DNA from: Psophocarpus tetragonolobus
Taxonomy: Eukaryota > Streptophyta > Magnoliopsida > Fabales > Fabaceae
Direction: 5' to 3'
Assembly (NCBI GenBank): GCA_037954015.1
Contig: CM075694.1
Span: 14,822,001 to 14,886,000 of the forward strand
Length of the DNA: 64,000 bases
Part shown: piece after piece, positions 13,560 through 24,408 of the stretch
Position numbering within the stretch: position 1 is the stretch's first letter
Layout: each line of letters begins with the position of its first letter
Made by a program: the position numbers and the translations under genes
The notes under the pieces: generated by a model
Told to the model about the DNA's origin: nothing
Databases searched by the model: none
What the model saw: the letters and a program-made list of their open reading frames with translations, nothing else

Positions 13560-15110
13560 CTCTCTCTCACCTTCTCTCTACATGATGTTGTCCAAACTCA
13601 ATCTGGATTTTAATATCCGAATTCGGTCTCTCTCAGCATTTTGGGTCATCGAGACTCAGTGATTAAGGATCTGCAAAAGCAAAGTAAGAAAGATACCTTT
13701 AGAAGAGGATCTCTACGAGAACGAAGGGGACCTGCGCGAAAAGAGGAGAACAAGACGAATAGGACCACGCGATCAGATTGGTGCAGGGAGAAGGCGCAAA
13801 CTAGAGAAGAGAGGTGCAAACGAGAGCATGAAGTTGTGGATGAAAAAGAAGGAGGTGCATGGAGAGAATGCTCAGAGTAATGGTGTCCAGAGGAAGAAGA
13901 AGAGAAAAGGAGTTAACTTATTTTTTTACGAGAGATATTTTAGATTTTTCCTATATTTACGGAGGTGCAAGGAGAAGTTATGGGGGTGCAGGAAGAAATT
14001 ATCCATATGCAAATGTTAGGCTTGGTCACAATACAGAGATTGGGCCAACGTTGTCAAACAATCACATTCTAGAAAGGTTACCCGAGGGTGATCACGTAGT
14101 TTTTTGGTAAAGCTAAAGTCATATCTTGGCATGCATAATTGAAGATAATATCTAATGAGCATGCAATTGAGGTGGATAGGGTCACGCACAAAGTTGGGGA
14201 TGTCCTAGAAAAGAGGGTAATATACTAGAAAGATTGGTGTCATTCAACATTAGAGATAGAAAGGAGGTGAGGGTGGAGACAAACATGTTTTTTAACGAAA
14301 GTAATATCATTCAAATCAGAGGGTTGGGGTCACGTAAAGAAGTATGAGGTGAAGAAATTGATAAATGACAAGAGGTTTGGGATGTTGTGCATTCAAGAGA
14401 CCAAAATGCAAGTTACTGAAGAAGCATTATGAGAATATCAGTGGGAAAACTCGGAGTTTGGTTGGTGTTTCAAATCCTCAACAAGTCACTTAAGAGGTCT
14501 GTTGACTATGTGGGATCAGAACTAATTCATGAAGCAAAAGTGTTTTGAGAACAATCATATGCTAGTAATTGTTAGTAAGTGGACAGATAATGAAAATGGG
14601 GATTTCAATTCCATTAGCAGTGAAGAAGAGTGCAAGACATGGTCAGTAATATGAGAGTTGAAAAGATGAGTTTGTTTAATGAATTCATCAAAGATTAAAC
14701 CTTAATGGATCTACCCATGTATGGATGAAAGTATACATGATATGATAATGATGGGTTGGGGAAAGGCAAAACAATTAGGCTTGCCAAGAAGCATCTTAAA
14801 TCAATTAGTTACTACTAGAGCATGAGGTCAACTAGAAACCCAAACCATTTCGGGTACTAAACTGCTAGTTTGATGACAAGCGATTCAGACTGTTAATGGA
14901 AGTTGAATGGTAAAATTGAAAGAAATAAAAGATAAGTTGAAAGGGTGGAACACAGAAGGGAGAAAAAAAGAATAAGACAAGGGTTTAAAAGTGGTGAAAG
15001 AGGTCGAAAATAATGTCACATAGGAATTCAAAAAAATGGGTAGGGAGAAAATTTTCTTTATAAAACCAAAAATCACGAGTGCAAAATGTTTAAATATAAG
15101 GATGTCAATT
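13560..15110 (+). pseudogene. LINE (L1-type) relic: ORF1-like stretch and broken endonuclease domain
   Basis: The 14280-14640 part translates in shifting frames to phrases typical of the plant L1 apurinic endonuclease: an RGLGSRK start, LINDKRFGMLCIQETKMQ (the IQETK motif), EFGWCFKSS, and GDFNSI (the GDFN motif). It then continues as NEFIKD and TLMDLPMYG. Several stops and frame changes interrupt it, and no reverse transcriptase follows. The upstream 13640-14110 part has basic, charge-rich frames (KKKRK) and TYFFTR, which could be ORF1 or leader, but that is weak. It lies between the two 0.9-kb direct repeats. A 5'- and 3'-truncated, long-dead copy is the best reading. Confidence 0.7.
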
Positions 15111-15246
15111 CAAATTTCTTTCATCAGGAAATGGTCAGAGGAAAGCAAACAAAATTCTAAGCTTGAATTTTCATCGGGTGGAAGTGGTAGAGGTGAACCC
15201 GCTCAAAGCTAAGTTAGTGGACCGTTTTCAAAATCATTTCCGAAAC

Positions 15247-15310
15247 ATTTACAATTGTTTCTGTAAATCAAGGAGCATTTATAGTTGTTTCCGAAAATCA
15301 AGGAGGATTT
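15247..15310. repeat. 30-bp tandem repeat, about 2.2 copies
   Basis: Units of the form ATTTA(C/T)A(A/G)TTGTTTC then (C/T)(G/C)(T/A)AAATCAAGGAG, repeated twice plus a partial ATTTACAG. It sits just left of the second 0.9-kb repeat. Confidence 0.75.
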
Positions 15311-15319
15311 ACAGCATAG

Positions 15320-16235
15320 ACATAGTTGCCTCGTTATCCACGTGGATACCAATTAGTAGATATCAACATTTTTTAAGGATAAAATATCTTTTGGGTTCGT
15401 AAAAAATTCTTAAGATATTAAAATATGTTCTTTAATTTATTTATTTTTTTTGTATTTATTTGATACCTTTAGCTTTAAAATATATTATTTTTTGCCCTCT
15501 AAGTGTTTTAGATAACCCTTTTTAAAGAGATAGAAAATTATTTAAATAACATTTAAAGAACCAAAAATGATATATTTAAAAAATAGAGGATCAAGATAAT
15601 ACCAAAAATTTTTAAAGATGTATTTAATTTATAGGGAATTTTCTAAGACCTAAAACATATTTTCCCCTTTTTTTCCTATAGATTTTCAACAAATATTTGT
15701 GAATATGTAAAATAAAAATAGTTTAAAATATTTCAAAAATCAATTTTATTATAATTTTATTATTATAATATTTTCTTTTAAGGAAAATGATTTCAATGGT
15801 TACAACTAAAATTATTCAAATGTTCTACACATTAAAAATGTCCAAAGTTACTTAAAAATAAAAATGAATAAATAAATAGTTATTTTATGAGTTCCAAAGA
15901 AAATTATTTAAAAGTTATTCTAATACATAAACTTAAATGAAATTATATTTGAATATATGACTAAATAAAATTAAACCCTAACATATAAATATAAAAATAC
16001 AAGTATTTTAATTCCAAACCTCCTTAATAAATACATATAAAAAGATATGTAACCACTACTGGTGAGTACCATTAAAGATATTTGTATTCTATCCATTGTG
16101 GATTTTATTCACAAATGTATATTTCTTTTTGAACCTTAGATATCGGCTTGTGTCCTTAATTACCATAATTAGGTGGTCATTAGGTGAAGTCCTAATGATA
16201 TTTCTTTAAATAAGAAGCAAATTGTGTTAAGAAGA
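15320..16235. repeat. Right copy of the ~0.9-kb dispersed direct repeat
   Basis: It matches 11140-12010 in the same orientation from ACCAATTAGTAGATAT through GAAGCAAATTGTGTTAAGAAG, with scattered substitutions and small indels. See the left copy for shared blocks. Confidence 0.7.
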
Positions 16236-16359
16236 GATTATTCACTTTGTTTACACTCAAGATCTTTGCCAAAGTTTCTAATCATAATCTAACAAAGATT
16301 AATCTGTATTAATATTATAGTTCAAAAAATATATTTGACTCCAATATGTAAATATATTA

Positions 16360-17842
16360 TGATGAGGTCACTTTCATCAAAGGGCTAGATTAAGTGAAAT
16401 GGAGGATGGAAAGGTAGGGAATGGGATGAACACGTCAATCTCAAGGATGAAAGATGTGGAGGATGTTTGCCACAAGGAGAGATCTTTGATAAAAGCAAGA
16501 AGGCTCTCTCTCCCAAATGAGAGAGCGCATGCCTAAAGGGGAGAATCTCTCCTGCACTCAAGGCTCATAATTAAGTAAATGCTCAATTCTATTCAATAGA
16601 TTGAAAGATTCTAAGATGATTACATGTAAGCGATGGATCCTAAATATAGCTAGAGGGATGAGTTAGGCTAAGTAGACCATGGGTTAATTTAAGCAAGATT
16701 AGGCTAACTCAATTTGAGTCATATCTAACCATGGTAGGGTAACTATAGTCATGTATAACCAATCAAGAACAATCCTCTAATCTAGTCTAAATACATTTGG
16801 TGTAAATAGTAGAAAGAGATGGAAAATAGTAGTCTTGGTTAGAGCATGACAAGTAGGAGTATTCAAAACCAAACCAAACCAAACCAAATTTAAAACAGAA
16901 AACTAAAACACTTAGATGATCTTGAAACTACAAAAAGGCTTTAATTTTGGGTGATTTGGTTTTTGTAATTTCCAAACCACACGGTTCGATTCGGTTTGAG
17001 ATCTTGAAACTGTACCAAACCAAATTGCTCATTCTTGGTCATTTTAGCAAATTCCTAAGAAGGCATATACAATTACTCATTATTTTCTAAGTTTATAACA
17101 TTTTGACTTAATCTTTAATTAATATTTTTAATTAATATGAATTAATTGATGAATAAATATTTTAGCAAAACTATTTGATTTAATTTTATTGGATACAATT
17201 TGACGACAACCACTAAAATGTAATGTTTAAATAAATTGATTATTTATTCTTTAATTTTAACAGTTTTTACTTTTATATAATTTTGTTGGTAGTGACTAAA
17301 CTTTTATACAATTTTGGAAATAAATTTTTTCAATATTTTTTTTATACTTAATAATAAAATTTTTTTAAACCGTAAAATCATATCAAACCAAATTGTAGAA
17401 GATTGGTTTGGTTTGATTCAGATTTTATAAATTAATCTAAATCAAACCAAACTACAATGCACTTATTTTTATAATTTGGTTCGAACTAGTTTTAGACTCA
17501 AAATCATACCAAACCGCATCGCGAACACCTTTAATGACTAGTAGTCATGTTTTGTGCATGACTAGGGGGTGCACGCTTAAGAGAAGCAGTGAGCTCATCA
17601 CATGCCCTTCTTCTCTAAAAGCGGACCTAACCTAGCATTGCTCTAGCATGATGACTATAATGCCCTAAAAAATAAGGGATAGCCTAAATACAATGGTCAA
17701 AGAGAATGTCAACTTTAGGATTCAACCTACTAAAAAGTCAAAGTCAACAAAATTACAAAAGAAATCCTACATCTAATTTATACAATGAAAGAAAGGAAGT
17801 TCTTCATGTATCATTCCAAGGGCCTTGGGCCGGCTTGCATCA
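16360..17842 (-). repeat. 3' LTR of the outer element (left copy, enlarged by a MITE)
   Basis: It begins TGATGAGGTCAC and ends GGCTTGCATCA on the plus strand. It aligns with the right LTR through phrases such as AGATTAAGTGAAATGGAGG, ACCATGGGTTRAT, ATAACCAATCAAGAACAA and GCATGACTAGGGGGTGCA. Removing the 680-bp insert and its 8-bp duplication leaves about 795 bp, against 832 bp in the right LTR. Confidence 0.9.
16854..17533. mobile_element. hAT-like non-autonomous element, 680 bp, inside the 3' LTR
   Basis: The ends are TAGGAGTATTCAAAACC and the complement of TAAAGGTGTTCGCGATGCGG, an imperfect inverted terminal repeat of the TAGGGGTGTTC type. Flanking octamers ATGACAAG (16846-16853) and ATGACTAG (17534-17541) differ at one base. 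The inside is AT-rich with many AAACCAAACC phrases at both ends and has no coding sequence. It is absent from the matching place in the right LTR, which proves insertion after the host element integrated. Confidence 0.85.
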
Positions 17843-17858
17843 TCCCTTCTCCCTTAAA
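17843..17858 (-). promoter_or_regulatory. Polypurine tract (PPT) of the outer element
   Basis: On the minus strand AAGGGAGAAGGGA directly precedes the TGATGCAAGCC start of the 3' LTR, where plus-strand DNA synthesis would be primed in an active element. Confidence 0.85.
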
Positions 17859-17859
17859 A

Positions 17860-18394
17860 GGATTTGTCCTTAAATCTTGAGTTTTCTTCCTTTTCTTCCA
17901 TACCTGCAAAAAGATAAACAAAATAGTAAGCATGCATTTCTCATCAATAAAGGATAAGTAGGAACAAAAAGTTCCCTTTGTGGGTTCGGGTAGTAAAGGT
18001 CGGCAGCATGAAATGTTTTAATATAAAGGTCATCTTTGTGCTCTTCCCTCTACTGAGTAGATCCCCAATCTGCCCTTAATGTGTCAAGCCTTGACCCAAG
18101 AGGATTGAAATGTTGAGTAGAGTATAGACTTGGTGCATTAGAGCACTTCACCGTAAGTTATGCTCAAGTTGGACTTGAATTTATGGGTCAATGTGCTCAA
18201 AAGGTTTAAGCACAACCTCAATGTAAACATGCTCATTTTCTAAGGGTTGCTAGGAAGACATCTCTATGTAAGAACCTCCTTTGAATTCAAAAGTGGTTCT
18301 TCCTTAGGTTCCTCCTTCCTACTAACAACCTTATTTGTTTTCTTCTCTCTCTTAAGCTTCATTTTCCTGTTATCCTCTAAAACTTGAATAGGAG
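17860..18394 (-). other. 3' untranslated or degraded coding tail of the outer element
   Basis: Between the protease and the PPT. A short frame near the PPT reads EENSRFKDKSFKGEG, like the last residues of legume gypsy polyproteins. If so, the middle of pol was lost and only its extreme end is kept. Nothing else is readable. Confidence 0.45.
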
Positions 18395-18784
18395 TTAGAG
18401 GATAAGGTAATTTTTCCCCTTATGAGAGAGACTGATTCTATTGCTGAGTCCATTATGCAAAGTTTGCCTACCATGTTGCCATGACCTCCCCAATATGTGA
18501 CTAGCTTCAATAGGGACTACATCACATAAAAATTTATTCTCATAGTTCCCTATGGAGAAGCTAATCTCCACTTGCTCTCTTACTACTACACAATTTTTAT
18601 CTTTGAGCTCATGCAAAGAGTAAGGTGAAGGGTAAGGAGTAGTATTAAAAGCTAACTTTCCCAGCATCCTTGTGCTACAACAATTGCCACACGACCCACC
18701 ATCCATAATGAGAGAACAAGTTTTGCCCAATACTTTACATTTTGTTTGAAAACATTCTCTTTTTGTGTTTGGGTGTCTATACAA
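18395..18784 (-). pseudogene. Ty3/gypsy aspartic protease domain (outer element)
   Basis: A 129-residue open frame. The active-site region is SLIMDGGSCGN (Asp at residue 28), in the DGGSC form common to one group of plant Ty3 elements, followed by LHELKDKNCVVVREQVEISFSIGNY split over residues ~58-84, LCDVVPIEASHILGRSW and DGLSN-like text. Order and spacing match the retropepsin region that precedes RT in gypsy polyproteins. The usual LLGRPW is LGRSW here. Immediately upstream is the gag zinc knuckle. No reverse transcriptase follows, so the polyprotein is cut short. Confidence 0.8.
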
Positions 18785-18879
18785 GGATGGCTTCCAAGAA
18801 GCTTTATAACCTTCAAGAGATAATCACCACAAGAATAAGTACTCTCTTTTGATTTATTTCCCTATAATATCATTCTTCT

Positions 18880-18940
18880 TTTGGGGCAATACAAAGCAAT
18901 GTGGCTCTTATCTAAACACTTAAAACATTTAAGGCTCATA
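18880..18940 (-). pseudogene. Gag zinc knuckle (CCHC) of the outer element
   Basis: The minus strand reads LKCFKCLDKSHIALYCPK, a complete CX2CX4HX4C nucleic-acid-binding knuckle of retrotransposon gag. It sits about 100 bp upstream of the protease frame, in the expected order. The join between the two frames is broken. Confidence 0.8.
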
Positions 18941-19184
18941 GAACGATTGCTAAAACTAGTATCGAGGGTGTCTCTCTTTCTCAAGGGTTTTCTCTCTATA
19001 CGTTTTCTTTTGGATGATTCTCTCTTTGAATGACTCCCAAAAGGGTATTTCTTTTTCCTAAGATGCCTCTCAGGTTTGTCTTTTCCATTAGAAGAGACAT
19101 GAGGGTCATGGATTTTATTAGGCTCTTATAGGTCCCAATAAAACTTATATATTTCACTATAGGAACTCTCATAGGCATCTTTCT

Positions 19185-19645
19185 TTTCTTTTTCGCTGTT
19201 CTCTTTTTCCCTTCTCTCTTTTCTTTCTATTTCTCTTTTATCTTTTTCTCTCTTTTCTTTTCTTTTTCTCTTTTTCTTTCTTTCTTACGCTCCTTTCTTT
19301 CTCTTTTCTCATTTTCTCTTCTTTGTTCTCTTTCTTTTCCCCTTTCCTCTCTTTCTCTTTTCTCATTTTCTCTTTTCTCTCTCTTTTTCCCTTTCCTCTC
19401 TTTCTCTTTTCTCTTTTGTATTTTTCTTTCCCTCATTCCTCTTTTGTCTTTTTCTTTCCATCTTGCCTCTTTTTGTTTTCTCTCTTTCTCTTCTAGTTCT
19501 CTTTTTCTCTCATATTCTTCTCTTTCTTTTTCTCTTTTTAACTCACACTCTTCTGTTTCTCTTTTTAATCTTTTCTCATATTCCTCTCTTTCTTTTTCTC
19601 TTCCCTATATTCATTAACACTCCTAACATTTTTAGATGTGTGTGA
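19185..19645 (-). pseudogene. Charged Lys/Glu/Arg-rich gag linker and polypurine low-complexity tract
   Basis: For about 440 bp the plus strand is almost pure pyrimidine (CTCTTTTTCTTT-type text). The minus strand is therefore pure purine and codes for KERE/EKRE repeats in more than one frame, including SVNEYREEKEREEYEKRLK just inside the right end. A long charged helix or coiled coil between the gag body and the zinc knuckle would fit. The reading frame shifts inside the tract, as expected from repeat slippage. The small open frame at 19227-19436 is part of it, not a separate gene. Confidence 0.6.
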
Positions 19646-20962
19646 ATATATTATGAAGTGCAAGGTTAGGGACCCTAAGAAAAGGTTTTCACTCTCTCAC
19701 CCCTTGTTAGGGTACCAATTCCTCCCTTCACACCAAAATGAAACTACTAAAATTATTACACACATAAGAGGTGACTCTTATGGGCATCCAACACCTTTAA
19801 ACAAAGGCCATTATTACAAGAATTAAACAAGAAAATAAAAGAAACTTGAAACTCTTCTTCCTCCCAACTCCCAAGTGTTTGACATTCCAAGTGTATTCTT
19901 CTCTCTTTCTACTTTTGGGTAAGTTCCCCCTTCAAGAGTAGGTCCTTAATGCCTTTCGATGAACCCCCAAAGCTCTACCTAGTGGCTAGATCTCCAAACT
20001 TGGTCCCTATACACAAGAAGTGGTGTAATACAAGGCAAGGAAATAGAAAAAGACACTAAAGCAAACAAGGCACAAAGAAGGAAAACTAAACTTCCAAATG
20101 AAAAAATTATTATGACAAACTCAAAGATCAAGAAATGAGACAAGCAATAAAAAGAAAGTTGGCACCCAAAAGAAACCCTCCTAGCATGCACTACAATGGA
20201 AGGACTAAAAGTAACAAAATACTCAAATCATGACGAATTTTTCACAACCAAATCACTTATGGTTGTGGCACATCAAGCTCAATCTCAAGCAATTTCAAAC
20301 AATTTAGCCTTTCCTTTTAACAATCTTATGATAAAATTTAGTTGCACTAATTTATTTTTTTATGTATTTTTCTTCTTTGAGTATTTTTATCAAACACTTT
20401 GTTTTAACTTCATTTTCTTTTGAGTTCTTTCTTCTTCCTTTTTTGCACTAATTTTGTTGGACCCTTTAGCTTTTTTGAATTGAAATTTAGTGAGGAGTCT
20501 AACTATGATAATCACTTGATCAAATAAAGAAAAGCAACCACAAAGATTTTATTCAAAATGCAATTCAAGAAGAAAAGCAACTCAAAATCGGTACAACTTG
20601 TTTGCACATGTTTAAAAGTCTAAAATAATCATAATAGACAGTCTCAAGACCCAATCAATTCACCTTATAAACTAGCACCAAAATTTAAGCTACTTAAGAT
20701 TTAACAACGAAATCAAACATGAAAAAAATTTAGCAATATTTTTTTGGAAAGTTTTTCAAGAAACATGCTAGAACTGTAACGGTATTTTATCTTCTCAATT
20801 TCATGACGAATGTTTTTTTAACAGAAAAAATTGTTATTAATTACAAGGAAATAATTTATTTTCTAATTTATTTATTTACAAATAATTTATTTTCTTCAAT
20901 TATTTATTCAACAAAATAAGATAAAGTAAAATGAAATCATAAATAAAACCATATTTATACAT
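19646..20962 (-). other. 5' leader and gag remnant of the outer element
   Basis: No intact gag body is readable. The minus strand has untranslated-leader style text: T-rich stretches, GGGGTTCATCG, and ACCCTAACAAGGGGTGAGAGAG just upstream of the charged linker. Its right end is cut by the inner element. Confidence 0.5.
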
Positions 20963-21427
20963 ATTCACAAGTCATATTTATAATATTACATATTTCTAAT
21001 ATATATATATATATAGGGAAGATTTGATTTATGTGCGGTTCTCCCCTTTACTTATATTTTTTTTTCTACAATATTTACATGACCGGTGAAAAAATGTTTA
21101 ACAAAGGATTTGTATAGTTAGTCAATGGTAAAAAAAATGTAACTATTATAGGTCCTTCAATCACTACGGGTCCCCCATGATCATTCACAAATACTAAAGT
21201 AGAAACTTCAGTCCCTCTGAACGTAACTGAGTTCTCAATCACATTTGTAATTCATCATGTTCTTGGAAACATTCATGTAATTACCGCAGAGAAAGGGTTC
21301 GGATAATTTGTCGCGTCCATCTTTTAAATTTTGCATTTCCATTTTTTTAGACAAGAAAATAAAGGAGTGAGTACAGATATCATGGAAATAATTTAAATGA
21401 TAACAACTTAAATTTTAAACTAAAAAA

Positions 21428-21465
<38 letters not shown>

Positions 21466-22051
21466 CACATATATATTATAGAGAAATTTGAATTACTTTT
21501 TGTAGTAGCTAGTCACGATAAATTTGAATTACCTTAAATATTTACTCATTTAAATCTCCAAGGTCGAACCTCCAACTATAAATTAATTCAAATCTTTATT
21601 TAAATTTTAAAAAGCTTTTATAAAAATTTTAATTATATTTCTTTTATGTATAAGAAAAAAACCATTACATTTAAAATAAAATAGTTAATTAATAGTTTCA
21701 AATAACTAATTTAATAAATCAAATAAGATTAGGTACATCAAATCAAATAATTATAATTAAAAGTAACACAAAAATATTAAATAAGTCAAAGTTGAAGACA
21801 CCTTACTAAATAAATATTACTAAAAGTAACATAGAATAATAAATAAAGCAAGGTTAGTGACATCTCACTAATTATTTATAACTAAAAGTAACACAACATA
21901 ATAAATAAAGTGAGATTAGGGACATCTCACTAAATAACTATAATTAAAAGTAGCATAAAATAATAATTAAAGTGAGATTAGGGACATCTCACTAAATAAT
22001 TATAACTAGATGTAACATAAAATAAACAAGTATAATATTTAAAATGATAAT
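20963..22051 (-). repeat. Left ~1.09-kb terminal repeat of the inner element
   Basis: It matches 25108-26201 nearly throughout (TATAGGGAAGATTT, GGTCCTTCAATCACTACGGGTCC, ACCGCAGAGAAAGGGTTC and others). It includes a CT/AT microsatellite (21429-21466) and four or more units of a 62-bp tandem repeat at about 21780-22035. No coding sequence. Confidence 0.85.
21780..22035. repeat. 62-bp tandem repeats with internal palindrome
   Basis: Units of the form AATAAATAAAGTGAGATTAGGGACATCTCAC followed by TAAATAATTATAACTAAAAG-type text, four or more copies with substitutions. In the best-kept units GTGAGAT and ATCTCAC form a short hairpin. The same array recurs in the right repeat. The place and form suggest LTR regulatory repeats, which is inference. 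Confidence 0.75.
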
Positions 22052-22070
22052 TTGCCTGATAGATTTGCCT

Positions 22071-22400
22071 TTAAGCTTCATAGATTTGCCTTTGTAAGTC
22101 ACTGATAATTTGAATTGAATTCAATTGTATCCTATGATGACTTACTTTAACTGATAAACTCATGTCTCCCTCTTTATCATTAGGCACACATACTCTATTA
22201 TTGAATCTCAAGACTCCCTCTTTATCTAAACTAAAATTTTTCACCTTTCTTTTCTCCCAACAATTTTGTTTTCTTTTGAATAAATTCATCAATCTTCTGA
22301 GCTTCATAGATTTGCCTTTGCAAGTCACTGATAATTTGAATTGAATTCAATTTATCCTATCATGACTTACTTTAACTAATAAACTCATGTCTCTAAATTC
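22071..22400 (-). pseudogene. Integrase N-terminal stub of the inner element, with a ~97-bp internal duplication
   Basis: Frame 22071-22328 contains FSLDKEGVLRFNNRVCVPND, the segment just before the zinc-binding domain of Ty3-type integrases, and ends soon after. The HHCC zinc site and the DDE core are absent. A stretch starting TTCATAGATTTGCCTTTG and ending AAACTCATGTCTC occurs twice in the same orientation (about 22077-22170 and 22304-22394), so the coding text is duplicated. The element cannot encode integrase. Confidence 0.7.
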
Positions 22401-22411
22401 TTCAATCAACT

Positions 22412-22756
22412 TCATATCATGACCATTAATGAAGAAACATGTAATGATTTTCTACTTAATGCATCAACCACTACATTTGCCTTTCTTGGATGATAATGTA
22501 ATTCAAAATCATAGTCTTTCAAGAATTTCATCCACCTTTTTTGTCCCATATTTAATTCCTTCTGATCAAATAAATATTTTAAACTTTTATGATCAATAAA
22601 AACCTCAAACTTACTACCATACACATAATGTCTCCATATTTTTAGTGCAAAAATAATAGCAGCTAATTCTAAATCATGGGTTGGATAATTTTTCTCATGT
22701 GCTCTCAATTTCCTGGAAGCATATGTCACTACCCTTCTCTTTTCATAAAAACACAT
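22412..22756 (-). pseudogene. RNase H domain of the inner Ty3/gypsy element
   Basis: 114 residues. It holds VVTYASRKLRAHEKNYPTHD, then LELAAIIFALKIWRHYVYG, then DHKSLKYLF, a QKRWMKFLKDYDFELHYHP block and DALSRKS at the end, the standard course of the gypsy RNase H and connection region. It is split from RT by a stop-containing gap (22757-22924), which still holds broken codons of the RT connection. Confidence 0.85.
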
Positions 22757-22924
22757 CCTAATCTCATTTTAGAGGCATCACAAAATATTACAAATTGTTC
22801 ATTGAGATTAGCCTATTCTTGAGTTCTTGAAACTATTTTTACATTTTTCTGTTCACTCAAAAGCTTGTCCTTTCTTGGTAAGTTGGGTTAAAGGCATCGC
22901 TATCTTAGAGAATCCTTAAATGAA

Positions 22925-23656
22925 TCATCTATAATATCTAGCTAAACCCAGAAAACTACAAATTTCTATCACTGTTTTTGGTATATCCCACCTTAAAACA
23001 ACTTCCACCTTGGTTGGGTCCACAAATATTCCATCTTTGGAAATCACGTGTCCCAAAAACTTAACATCGCTTAACCAAAACTCACATTTAGAAAGTTTAG
23101 CATACAGTTGTTTGTCTTTCAAAATCTGAAGAACAATCTGAAGGTGTTCTTCATGAGTCCTAGAATAAATAAGAATATCATCTATAAATACCACCACAAA
23201 ATGATCCAAAGATGGATGAAAAATACTATTCATATAATCCATGAACATAGTAGGAGCATTAGTCACACCAAAAGGCATTACTTGATATTCATAATGACCA
23301 TACCTTGTCCTAAAAGCAGTTTTCTGAATGTCTTCTACTTTTACTTTAATTTGATGATATCCTAATCTTAAATCTATTTTTGAAAATACAATTGCTCCTC
23401 TCAATTGATCCATTAAACCATCTATTCTAGGAAGGGGATATTTATTTTTTATAGTGAATTTATTTAACGAACAATAATCTATGCACAACCTAAAACTTCC
23501 ATCCTTCTTTTTAACTAACAAAACAGGAGCTCTCCAAGGTGATACACTAGGACGAATGAATTGTTTTTCAAGCAAATCTTGTTTCTTTAGTTCAACAAGT
23601 TCAGAAGGTGATATCCTATAAGGTACCATTGAAATTGGTCTTGTGTCTGGCAGCAA
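22925..23656 (-). pseudogene. Reverse transcriptase domain of the inner Ty3/gypsy element
   Basis: 243 residues. In order: DTRPISMVPYRISPSEL, PSVSPWRAPVLLVKKKDGS, LCIDYCSLN (the usual DYRxLN arginine is Cys), YPLPRIDGLMDQL, FSKIDLRLGYHQI (91-103), MPFGVTNAPTMF and VVVFIDDILIYSRTHEEHL, with the catalytic FIDD at 157-160 in place of YVDD. It ends FLGLARYYR at a stop where RRFI would follow. The set is typical of plant chromovirus-type Ty3 elements. The start shown is only the first ATG; the frame is a polyprotein segment. Confidence 0.9.
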
Positions 23657-23923
23657 ATCAATTGAAAATTGAATTTATCTGTCAGGTGGCAAACCAGAAG
23701 TATCATTGGGGAAAACTTCAGGGAAAATTTTGAACAATTGCTATGTTTCCAAATTTACTTATTATTTTTATTTTTCTTCCTTAGAAGGTAATAGCAAATA
23801 TAACTGAACTTCATTACCTAAATACTTATTTATTTGTTTGATAGATGAAATCAACAGATCCTCAGAGTTAGAAAATATTGCAGATTTTTTTGCACAATTA
23901 AGGAGAACGTGATTGGAAGATAA

Positions 23924-24367
23924 TTAGTCCATCCCTAATATCACATCTAACTGTAAGGGTAAACAGATCAAATTTACAAGAAATTTTCTATTTTTAAGGA
24001 AAATAGGACAATTTAAACAAACTTTATTGGTAATCACAGATTTATTTGTAGGTATTGAAACAATTAAACTAGTATCTAAAGAAGAAAATGACAATTCAAG
24101 ATTTTGAACACAATCATTAGAGATAAAAGAATGAGTTGCCCTTGAATCAAATAGTACATTTAAAGTTTTACCTTTAATGGAATATGTACCTTGGATTAGA
24201 TCATTGTTTTGGGCAACTTCGACTTCAATCATGGTATAAATTCTTCCAGTTGTAGTAGACTTTGACTTGGGTGCAGAAGAGTTAGATTGCATTTTTGGTT
24301 GTCCACACTCAGAAAACACATGACCAGATTTTCTGCATTTGAAATAAAAGGCCCTTTGAGATGACAA
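23924..24367 (-). pseudogene. Second gag zinc knuckle and aspartic protease of the inner element
   Basis: 147 residues. At the start, FYFKCRKSGHVFSEC is a CCHC knuckle whose first Cys is Tyr. The protease follows: VLFDSRATHSFIS at residues 71-83, where the catalytic D-S-G is D-S-R (74-76), and LICLPLQLDVILGMD at the end, where LGMDW is cut by a stop. A first knuckle (CLKCGQ, stop, HYAKDC) lies in another frame at about 24365-24405. The protease would be inactive. Confidence 0.85.
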
Positions 24368-24408
24368 TCCTTAGCATAATGTCATTGTCCACACTTAAGA
24401 CACCTAAC

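Noticed and set aside
13530..13590. tRNA-like GAGGTTCAAATTCCTCC on the minus strand
   Set aside because: Resembles a T-arm and B box, but no A box or cloverleaf fits upstream; the flank is a GA microsatellite. Probably repeat text.
23108..23365. Plus-strand frame of 85 codons
   Set aside because: Antisense shadow of the reverse transcriptase on the minus strand.
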